This document shows positions 49,401-61,400 of a stretch of 64,000 nt of DNA, piece after piece (within the stretch, counting starts at the first letter, position 1; every line of letters begins with the position of its first letter). Source of the DNA: Phoronis australis (lineage: Eukaryota; Phoronida; Phoronidae); the NCBI GenBank assembly GCA_002633005.1, contig NMRA01000881.1, positions 46,675 through 110,674 of the forward strand. Reading direction: 5' to 3'. The translations under genes and the position numbers were made by a program. The notes under the pieces are model-generated. The model searched no databases. It was not told the origin of the DNA and saw nothing but the letters and a program-made list of their open reading frames with translations.

Positions 49401-52400
49401 ATGACAATATCTTTGAAAAAGAAAGTACCAATTACCTAGCCCCTAATGAGCGAGAGTTAATTAGCACAGAGCACAATAAGAAACTGATTACAGACTCGTC
49501 TTTCACTTAGGTGCTGCGTTCAGGTTGCAATTAAGGTAAAATATAGTAATAAGAACATGGTTCTGGAAAGCCACACCACGTCTACTGGTTTATTTCACAC
49601 GTCATTGCCTAGTAAATGATCAATTTATAACTGTCAGAAAGAATGCGCGAGAGCCAAAGGTTTATTATCACTTAATGAGAAAGTGCATGTTTTTAAGAGA
49701 AGAAAAAAGGTATTCACTAAGATAAAGAGCAAATTTTTGAAGTAAACCAAAACTTGCATGTCTACGTGTGAAAGAATATGAGGTCCAGTTTTAGCTATCT
49801 TTTACAATTAGGTGATATGTTTAGTGTTTCTGTAAGTCACGTACTATAATGGTCTTTACTGAAACATGACACCTGTGAAATCTGACTATTAAATTTAATA
49901 AGCAACAGAAAGCTGGCCAAAGTGTTAATTAGTTATTTTAACGATAGCAATTAGGTTTAACGAAAACATTTATCTGCGTCACATTTACATAACATTGAAA
50001 AGTTGCAAACTGACTACCGGAACTATGAGCGCAAATAGAAGTTGACATAAAATGTCAATTTGTCACCCGCTTTAGAAGTGGACCAAGCTACGCCCACTTT
50101 GCTATGAGTCAAGAACAAGTCATGTCAAAAACAAAATCAATTATCTCAACATTGCGCCTACGCTAAAGCATAAAAATGGGCATTCACTTTTGCACGATCA
50201 TGAACACGAGAGTGCACAGACTGTCGTACTGTCACTAATATGTCAGTAGTGGCAGTTTCCGCAAGTTTCATGTAAATAGGACTTGACACCGATCAACTCG
50301 TGTCAATCTGTCTAGAGTTTTTGTGTAAAAACAGTAGAGTTGCTTTAACAAGATGTAGACTGTGACCAGGCATGTCAGTGCAGAACAGTTACTTATCCTT
50401 GTTTGGCCAGATGTATAACAGGAAGCTAACGACGCAAATGATGTTCATGTACAGCATGACTCACACCTGATCATTTAGGCTACTAAATCGAAACGTTGAT
50501 CATAAACACTGTTATCACTTGCGTCATTAGCTTCTTAGTTACTTATCCATATTTGTGTTCAGTCCCTTATGGCAGCCTATGTAACCAATAGCTGCAGTGA
50601 CATCTATAAGGAAATATGGTAAAAGCAATGTTTACCAATCTGTGTGGGTAGAGTTGTGTTGTTTTTCAACTCTGTTTTTGACAAGACAGTGTAAATTTAA
50701 TTAAACAGCAGAACATTGTTTTATTTATAACCAGTGTGGTTGAAGAACATACTTTTTGTCTAGTAAATCAATTTTTAAGTTTTATTTTCAAACTTGGAGG
50801 AACTAGGGAAAATTTAAATTTGATATCTTCTAAAAATATCAATTTTCAACTCAAAATTTGCATAAAATAAAATATCAACAAAAAGTTATATTATGACGTA
50901 TAACAGATTTTATCCTAAATATCTATAACACGAAATGGTCAAGTTATCAATTCCGTTGTTTTGCCTAGAATTCTTTCCAACAAATTAAATTTAAAAACAT
51001 AAACCTGACACTACCTACAGCATATTTATGTAAAGTTCATTTAAACCAAATTCTATAAGCTTTCTTCTATCAAAACATGCAATCGAATTCTGCAGTTTTG
51101 TAGATGGACTGGCTGCTGAGACCGTTCATGTCATCAGAAATCTTTGTTTACTCAAAGGGCATTAAAGAATTTTTTTGAGTCAACGGAATAGAAACAAGCT
51201 TTTTTCTCGACAGGGGTTTGTTTCATGAAAACTGACATACTCACAGAAACTGAAAGATTTGCACCCCATGTGGTAATTATGAGAGCGTCACAATCTAGAA
51301 ATAATTTATAGAAATTACCTCAAAAACTAGTAGTTGCGCGTACATTCTAGATGCACTTATTTTTCAGACAGTTGTCTTGAGCAAACTTTCTTATTTAAGT
51401 CTTAAGACCCTTTTTCATGAAACACACTTCAGATCCCTAATTCACACTACAGTTGATTGAGAACGAGGTGTTGTGTATTAACTACATTATGGTTCTGCAT
51501 GTTTGTAACGCATGCATCCTGTTAAGGAATACAATATTTTTGACATCATTAAATATTATGAAGACATTTCGAACCTCTGCTTGTCTTTCTGTTTGCCAAC
51601 ATATTTATCCAACTATTCATTGGCTTGTTAAAGCCACATTTTGTCCTATTTAGCAGGCTAAGACATGAAAACTGAATCAGCCAATTTACTGTCATAAAAT
51701 TGATCACCCAATATTCCTTACAGTGATAGGATTTATTTTCATAACCAACAAGAATACTGAAACCATCAGAGACTTAAGAAAGCGCTTCCGAGTCTATTGG
51801 AGTTGGCCAACCCTAAAATGGCAAATTCAGAAATGGCCGCGGCTTCAGTTTCTGGTCCATTTGACAATATCATCAGATGGATGTGGTTAAGTTCTCAAAC
51901 CACAATGCACTTTGGTTAAAAATTCAGCTTAATAGGGGTGAAAAGTCCCCTAAATGTCTATCCATCGTCACAACAAAAAGTACAATATTCTGCAATCCAT
52001 AGCAGGCACAAGTCAAGGGTTACGACATTTAGTGTATCTGCGACGGCTTGTGGCATGTAACAGTAACCTTATTTGAGTTTTACCTGACTTCCTGCAGCTT
52101 GACCTTCAACTGTTCCACAGCGCCCTCTAGTCTCTCCTTGTCTAACTTAATCTGTTCCAGGGCCACCTCAGAAGAAGCCTTTGACTTCTGCTGCTTTAGA
52201 ACATTATGCACCCGAACCTATCATTAAAATATAACCACACATAAGTAAACAAAAGCATTGGTCGAGTTCTTGGGAAAAAGCTGTTTCAGCTCTTATAACA
52301 ATGCTGGAAGGTGACATTAGTTGAAACCCAAACAGTAGTTTTCCCAACAGGTGAAAAGATAAACATAAAAACACTAAGTCTGATCAAATTTGGAAAAGTG

Positions 52401-55400
52401 AACAAGTATCAGGACCTGAAATTTGACTTTAGAAGGAAATATCTGTCAAGTGAAATGTTAAACTTGGGGATGTGAATAAACTGTGCACCACTTAATAAGT
52501 TACACCAATTTACCCATAACAATATGTCTACTGGCTCGACTGAGAGTTAGTAACCTCTACTGCCCTCACCACCTACCTTGTAACTGTCGTACTCTGCCTG
52601 AACTGCCAGCAGCTCACTGCGAGACAGCTCAAGGTCCTCCTGCACACTGTGCATCTTAATCTCCAGCCCTCTCACTGTACGCTGGCTCGACTCGGAGCAG
52701 GCACGCAGCTTCTCCTGTAGCTTCATTCTCTCCCCTGATAGCTCAGCTAGCTGTACCTGTATTGGTGGAGGGATGAGCTGGTTCAAGTACAATAGTATCA
52801 GCAAGATGACAATTGCGACAATAGGTTGTTCTGACAATCACAGTCACCATAGTTACTAACTGTAAAATCTCACAAATGGAAAGCAAAACGGGCTGCAGTC
52901 CCCTGCAAGGGTACTATACCAACAGGTCTGTTAGTGTTGCATTCACTATGATAGCATTTTATCAAAACTGTTACCACATGAAGCAACAGTATCACTAAGG
53001 CTATGGGGAAAAAACAGCAATGGTCCCACAGCAGCATTTCTATGACACCAAGCCTTTCAGCCCATTCACAGATGATGAACCCATTCATATCAAGCTTCAC
53101 TCAGTTGTCAGATCAGTTCAAATAGCTTGGTATCACGAGTACCAGTAGTTCTTCTACATTGCACATTTACGTTCATAGATAAGAGTAGGTGCTACTCTAT
53201 AGCCCAACTGGTGACAGGAAAAATTGCTTAGTTGGCTATATGAATATGTCTTGGCCATGATGTTGAAAGACAAATGTATTGTCACCCAGCTCACATATTT
53301 GATTGTTAGTAAGCATTAGACAACTACTGTTAGTAGCAAGGTCAATTATTTTGTGAAGCATTATAATTAAGATGAATTTCATTCACTTTGTGCTTATTTA
53401 TCAACACCAGACACTCACATAAATTTAGATGATTGCCATTAAAAGAGCATGAAGTGCATCGTAAAACAATCTTTCTTAGTTTATTAACCACAGAACCATA
53501 TCGTTTATATGTCACAACACTCAGACTGGCTCGAAGAAGTCCTAACTGACATGACAGAACTACACACACAATTAAATGGCAACTGATCAGAAGAACAACT
53601 TGCAACTCAAAGCGTTGATGTATACTAAGTCAGATATGTTCACGCTCCAAAACGGGAATCAACCCATTGGATTTATCTGATGACACACCTGGACAGCCAA
53701 GTACATACTGAACACAAACTTTGCTTCTGAAAATTATCTGCCACCATCAACCAGGCATGACCCCTTCTACGTAAACTTGAAAAATGCATTAATGCATATA
53801 TAACAAAAACACTTAGCCATTAAAGCTGTATAAAAGATTTGTCTTCTCATAATCAGTAATTAATATTAATTTTGTACTGCCTTAACAGTTCGCAGTCTTT
53901 ATACTTATAAGCAAATTAGTTTGAACTGACACTTGTTGACCATCAGGTGCTAGACCCATGCACATTCCAGGTGACGCAATGTTAACCTTGCAACATATTA
54001 CCTTGTACTCCTCACTCTGTTGAACTAGTCCTTCTAGTTGTCCACGCAACTGAGCGTCACTTGTTCTTTGTTCACCCTCCTGTATAAAGAGAATTTAAGG
54101 TAAGTACAATACACTTCAGGCAACCTATCTTGTGTTTTGTTAGTTCACTGCTCTATAAATAGCGTGAAAGTTTTTAGACATCCACAGAAAAATTGAGTCA
54201 AATACTGGAATCTGCTTTACTTGAGTAAGCAACGTTTCGTTTGTCTCTCACCTATTGGCCAGAGCCACAGTAACACCACTAGCCAAGCTGAAATCCGTGA
54301 AAGACAGACGCAACATCACTAACTCAGTTGATTAAATTTTTCTGTATTTTTATAAAGAGCAAACCATGCAGTAAACAGCATAATGAATGTAGCATCATTT
54401 ATCCTATGTTCACTTTCCTAGTCAATGCACAGACAAACTACCGTAATCTCATCATTGCATTGAAACAAGTAATACATAAGGAACCACTTACCACTTTAAT
54501 GATAAAGTAATGAATGCAATACCACAATAAGTAAAACTTGTCAGAAATCATAAGTATTAATTCAACAGTTTATTAAGAGATGTGGAAAATGAACGAGAGT
54601 CAAAGCCTGAAAAATAGCGTCTGTGTGCACACTTCGTGCATTGAATTTCACTCACAAGTTTCTTGGACTCCGCTAGCTCCTTCTTGGCCTTGACAAGAAG
54701 TTGCTTCATTTTGGCAACTCTTTCCTCGGCTTGAGCCTTTTGAGACTCAGCGGTGTCTGCAAGAACAAGGACGGCGTTCAACGATGGCGTGCCTGTATGG
54801 GCAATAGTCACAAGCATTCCAATCCTCAGATCTTGAGAACCAGTTCAATGCTCGTTATTCAGTCAAGTCTGGTTCTCAAAATGTGGGACCTCTGTAAGTG
54901 ACTATTGTCCTGTAAGCTTAAAAAACATAACATTGGGCAATCCTTGATTCTTTTGAGCCAAGCCTGACGACACAATAGAACAAAGATGTTCTTATAACTT
55001 CTTGAATGCTGTAAAGCAAAACAGTGTTTGGCATAACCACCACATAGCCCAAAATTAATGACTTCGATCAGACATTTTTGACCGAGAAAATTCCCTATGA
55101 TATGTTTAACACACACAATTTAAAAACACACAGGCTAGTTTTCTGAGCAGCGGTCAACTTGTGAAATACAAGCAGCTTACAGTACAAACTTTCCTGCTCT
55201 GCAATAAAGTTAAATTAAGAACAAGGCGTTCTAAAATTTCAGAATACTTTCTGATCATAGCTACATACAATTTGTGCAGTATTCTGTGTGGTCTCCCACA
55301 GAATTTGCCTCTGAAACAACGGATGACTTCCTGTGGTTATTACAGACAAATGCGTCATGATATTTCTGACACCTAGTGTCAAAAGCTCATGATAAAAGAA

Positions 55401-58400
55401 GTGCCTAACTAGTGATAACAGAAAAGTATTTCAAAAATACTAAGTTGCTGCATCTGAAGTGAACAGCCGTATATTACAGACACAATAACTTTTGTCTTTT
55501 ATTATTTAATCTGGAACTGCATAATGAGTACACACTAAACATCAGTAATCAGTCAAACATGAAAATGAGTTAGTGAATTGAAAATTACTTACCCACGTCT
55601 GTCTCCGTAGCTTTCAGTTGTTCAGTCAATTTGGTGACCTCACTTTGCAAATCGCGGATGTTCATTTCTCGTTCTTCGATCTTTGCGTGTAAGGTTTCCA
55701 CTGTTTTCTCATACTCGGCAATTTCTAAATCCATAACATTGCTCTGCTTAGCATCCTTAAAATAAATAAATAAAGTGCAGATTAAAGCAAAATGTATAAC
55801 AACAGAAATTTCATAGTTTTTTGTCACAAAGACACTTAGCCTTAGACTGGTTAAAAACAAAGAAGAAAATTGAATGTTAGTTTTAGGCTATTACAGCAGA
55901 AAGGCAGACGTTCAAGGCTGATGTTTGCATCATTTGACACCATCAAAGTGATAAATTTGCCTTTCTTGGTGCAATTTTTCATATTAGATTGTAAGAAATA
56001 AATCTTTAAAACAAATCATTCATGCTTTTTGATTGTCTAGCCATAGTTTTACCAATTGAATTGCCTCAGATTTCAAACTGCATCTAAACACAATATTCTT
56101 ACTTTTTTCATGAAAAAGTACACAGAAAAGAATTTAGAAGAGTCAACAAAAACTCAACGACACTATGGAGGCTTCCCCTACCAGACATTGCAGATAAAAT
56201 CCTCAGAACTATACAATCTGCCGATCATGGATACAAAACGAATCTATGACATGCCCAGCAAAGTAGCATCTTGCAAAATCACCACGTCTAGGCCAGCAAT
56301 ACAGGTGAAACATAAGTATCACTAACTTACTGACCAAAGTATTTCAAGATTGAGTTATTACTAGTTCTGCAATGAGTGAATCAGATCTGTGAGTGCACAG
56401 CTCAAGTTTAACTGGAACAAACTTTACTGAAAGAAGTTGAAATTCAAAGTTCATTTTGCATTTTTAATGATTTCGCCACAGACTTTCCAAGAACCCCCAA
56501 AAACTGACATGTTAGAGGATCCTCAGTGATCAGGAGTTGTAGACTGGTGCAATTTACTACAAACACAAATCTCAATGAACAAAGTCTTGAATTTGGAAGA
56601 CCAGACAACAAACCCACTAAGACTGAATCTTCCGCAACCAAACTAACATTATGTTCTAAATTGTAACCTAAATGAAGCAAAGCCAGTGATCAATAGCTCC
56701 CACAATAGCTGCAAGGGTTTGAAAAATTCGTCAAACACTTTAGGACGCATTACATTAATCTTTCATTCTGCAGAAAATGGTTGCAAATAATGTAACTGCC
56801 AGAAATACGGTTTTCATCAAATTTTCAGATGTACAGCTTTTATCTTCAACTGCAGGTATTTGATAAATGAGCTTATGATCAAAAACTACCGAAATTTCCC
56901 ATTCCTTTCACCAGTAGTTTAAAGGCAATACAGCAAAATATAGAAAAAATATTGTACACTGTCTTTAATTTGCAGATTGCTTCAAGAATGTAACTAAACT
57001 AGGATTCAACTAGAGTCTAACAAGCAACAACTTACAGTTTTATCGTGCTTAAAAAAACGTTTTTTAACAAGAATTAACATTTGAGAACTTAGTAAAATTA
57101 AATGGATGTACGTGTGAGTAATGAGTAGAGAAGGAAACATAACATTTTCAAATCAAGAGTTTGTTTTGCAGGCTCTGACTAGCCACAGCAGCCTTTTATA
57201 CCATTCTGAGGAAGATTGTCATCCAAGACAGATTGAAAGTCTCAATATATTTATTAATGTCTTGACTAATCCAGTGGGGGCTCAAACATGGAGATGATGT
57301 AAATAACTAAAATGCTGGAACTTTAATTATTGTAAAACACAATGTTCTGGCCTTATCCCAAGACCGTCTACTGGCTGAATGATATGGTGTGTTCTTCACC
57401 ATCAGCATCACATGACAGGCAGCTGAAGAGAGACCTAACATCCTGATCTCAGATATGAAGTAAGTTAAAATGCAGTCCACAAAAATATAGATTAAGTGAT
57501 ATTAAAGATGTGAAAACATCAGAAAGAGAGAGATTGGTTGTTTCAGGAGAGGCTGATCCATGAGAGAATCAAAAACCATCTATGAACAGACTTAATGAAC
57601 TGTGTTTCAAACTACCTCATATCTGCAATTGGGTTGTAAGACGTCTCCCGAGTGGTCTGTCATGTGACCCCAGAAGTGATGAACACACAATATCGTTTAC
57701 TTTGGAAAACGTATTACAGTACCGTATTCGCCCTAATAAGCACCCAGGGTGCTTAGAAAAATTTGTTTTGGGGGATACTTACTGTAGCCTAAGGCAGTTG
57801 AAACTTCGTCTCCGAAACGGGTGAAATGGGAAGCTAGGATTCATCAAATTTACGCTCTGCGACGTATCTGTAACCTATGACAGACTTTCCACAAAATGTT
57901 GGTGCATTGCTATCAAACTTTGTTGTTAACTTTCGATCCTTTTTCAGAAAATTGTGCGGAAATCCCGGGGCAAAAACTCGCCGGCATGCGTCACGGCCTC
58001 GCGATCGTCGATAGGGCAACTTGAATTCTTGAATAAAAATACAGTTTCGACTCAACAAATTACCTGAAATCCTCTTTAAGTTTTCCAAATAGCGTCCCAA
58101 AAATTTTTAAATTCCTGTGAAGTCAGGATTAACCGCAGATTAAGTCCAAATCTGCGCTAGATCGCACCTCACAACACGAGAAAAATCTGGACGAACACAC
58201 ATGCTGTTGTCATGTGACGTTTGATTGAAGTTCGTCTGCGTGTGTGTGCTGAGTGAGCGAGTGCATGCGTATCATCAGAGTTCATTTGCCAGAGTAGCAG
58301 GCCTACATGCAATGAGCTACATTTATCTCATTGCTTTCATGTATGTTGCGCGCGCTTCCTGGTCACGTGCTCTTAACACTGATCAATTTTTTTATTAGTC

Positions 58401-61400
58401 TTCGATTCGCGGTGTTCACGTGTACAAAGTAATCTGGATTCCTATTGAGGGAGATCTGTACGGGAAAGATACAATACAATCCAGTTGACGAGTACGTTGC
58501 ATCTGTTCCGAAAGGCCTGACCATAGTGGGATACGTTCCTCGCAAGATCAGAAAAACTTTGCGTTCTTTTTGAAGCACTATGGAAGTTTGAAGTGTATAC
58601 CAACACAGCGGCGAGGCTCGTGGTCTAGACATTCTGCACACAATGATTTTTCAGGACTGTCGCATATTTTTGATAAATTGAAGATGTTACTGTAGAATTT
58701 TAGAACTGTATGTAAGGCATTTTTCGCATGTATACGTTCATGGGCTGGGCACTTATTTTAGCGTTGTCTGAAAACGTGAGGGGGGCGCTTATAGGGGCAT
58801 GGGCACTTATTAGGGTGAATACGGTATTTGATATATTTACATCTTCATCTTTGTAAGTTTCAATAGTGAGAAAATCCTTGTGCATCTGTCTGATTCACTA
58901 GTTTTCAAATACAAGTAACCACAGGTGTGTTCAGCACCGTTCTGTATCCTGCGAGTTTGGCAAGTAGGTGCTACGGTAACTTAAAACCTTTAGTTAGTAT
59001 TTCGTGTGTAAACTCACAGCCTCACTAGTGTACACCAACAAAAGGGCAGTCACTGAAAGTGATTGCATAGATTCACGAAAGAAAGTTCATAAGCACCCAG
59101 CATACTCACTGTTTACATTGTATAAGCCAAGAGGTATAACTCCAGGAGACTCATTATTGAAAGCAACCCTGTTGTAAGTCATGTAAATTATATGATGAAA
59201 AAACTAACTTAAAATGAATTGATTCTCAGAATACACTGTTGTACTTAATCGAGAAACTTGGCTGTCATGGAAAGTATAACAGACATTTTATTTTTCAATT
59301 GTGACCCACCACGACAAAATGAGTCTTAAGTCGGAAACTCTATTTCCTGACAAGACTGCAAACAGTCGCTATCGGTTAAAATTAGGTCAAATTTTTTATT
59401 GCAGAATATGATTATTTATTCATTCTACTCCACAAAACAATACTTTAAAACAAGCAAACTTCATTTTAAACCTTATTTATTTCATTTTGAAAAACATCAC
59501 CTTCTCCACGACTGCATATCTCGTGAAATTTTCATCGAAATTTGCCGGTTTTCGTGTCCTCATTGCTCAGTCTTCCGATGACCCAATTCGCTCGTAAACA
59601 CATCAACAGAAAGGTCAAACTCTGCTCATTATGCATGTAGTAAGCTCTTTGAGTTTTTCGTCCAATCATCAGTCGTTATTTCACTTCTTGCACTCGGGGT
59701 ATTTTCAACAGAAGTGTCACTCACCAGTCTTTTAGCTAGCAACGACCTTTTAACCCAATACATCGCTGACCTCATTCGCTAGAACTAGTTAAGTGGGTGT
59801 GAAACTGTGGGGTCGCGAGGTCACGGCATGTTTTCAAGACAGTAAGATGGCTGGTTGCCGTGTAGCTGATATCTCAGTGATTAACTCTTGCCTCTGACTG
59901 CCGTATCAAGATCAGCGAGAAGTAACTGAACTCATCAAAGAGCACATTTGTTGATGGAGACAAGGAGCGATTTCGTGACAACGACGAGTCGTCTGACGGC
60001 AGCAACTCGTCGCCAGAGGAGTTTCATGATCGACCCATCGCGAATACGGTTACGTTGGATTCCAAGTCGTTGGATTGGAACAAACAGAACTTGAAGAAAA
60101 CAGTCCGGATTAGCTTAATCGCACAACAATGTCTTGTATCTGCAAAGCCAGTCGATCGGGGTGCAAGCAGCTGAATATTACTGCAAGACTGAACAATCTT
60201 CGATAGGGCTGAATCACTCGGTGAGAAGTCGAGGAAATCGTTGCTCTTCAGTCAGTGTCAGTGGACTTGGATAGGGATGAGTGATTGTCATTTTTTCAAA
60301 ATTATTCACACTAGCGTAAAATTTTGAATTATTTTGAAAAAAAATCAGCCAGGAACGTGTATTTTGTATTCTACAGGACTTCATTTTATTAAACTTCTCC
60401 AAAATACACTTTAACTTCTTGTTTTACTTGCGGTAACCCCTCCTGCCACAAGTGGACTGACCCTGTATACATTAGCTGGGAAATTTATTGACCCAGTTGC
60501 AGCAACCCAACATGAATATCACTCCTTTTTGGCTGAGATTACATAATAAGGTCTATATTCTGTCTAATTTTTGATTCCTTTTATTTGTTTATGTTGTTGT
60601 GTATACTAATAAGTCTGAAATGTAGCATTCAACTGCAGGCTGCTATGGAAATTTTAAAGACACTATCGGCACTTTTTGTCGGCCATTTTCCTTGACTTTT
60701 GAAAGCTCTAAATTTTCGCTTTCCCCGACTAGAATTGGCAATAACTTGGTCATTTGTGAAGATAAGGACATGTTTCATACCTCAAAATGATCAGAAAACA
60801 ATGTATTTTCAGAAAAAATAACAATTACAAAAATGACAAATCCCGACTTAAGGCTCGTTTGTGGTGGTGGGTCACAATTTAGCAATTCATTAACTGGTAA
60901 GAAAAACAATTAACAGCTGGAGGCAGATGACAAGACATTCCAACAGAGCCGTAGGAAGCAGTGGAGTTGGGAGTTTGAAGAAATTAAACAAGACTGTCCC
61001 GCAAACGTTTGCTTTCTATGGACCTATTAAAATGCACACATATAATAATGAGTGCATGGAGACAAACAAATACCTTTTTAACACTATCCAACTCTTTGTG
61101 CGCAGCCTTGAGCTTAGTTTCAAGTTCCTTCATGTCAGCTAGGCTTTTCTCTCTTGCTTTTTCTACTTCACCCTTGACCTCTGCCAACTGACCATGCGCC
61201 TGTAGTCAATAGCGTGAGTAAAAAACACTACATGAAATAGTTGATGTGACAACAAAAATACTTGACGTATTAAGTATAGGATGAACTGAATAATATTTTA
61301 CCTCAACTCCTACAGCTAGCTGCTCAATATTTTTGAACATATTTTCATTAAAGATGACATGAACTCGCTTTCTGCTACAAATATTAACTTTCTGATTCTG

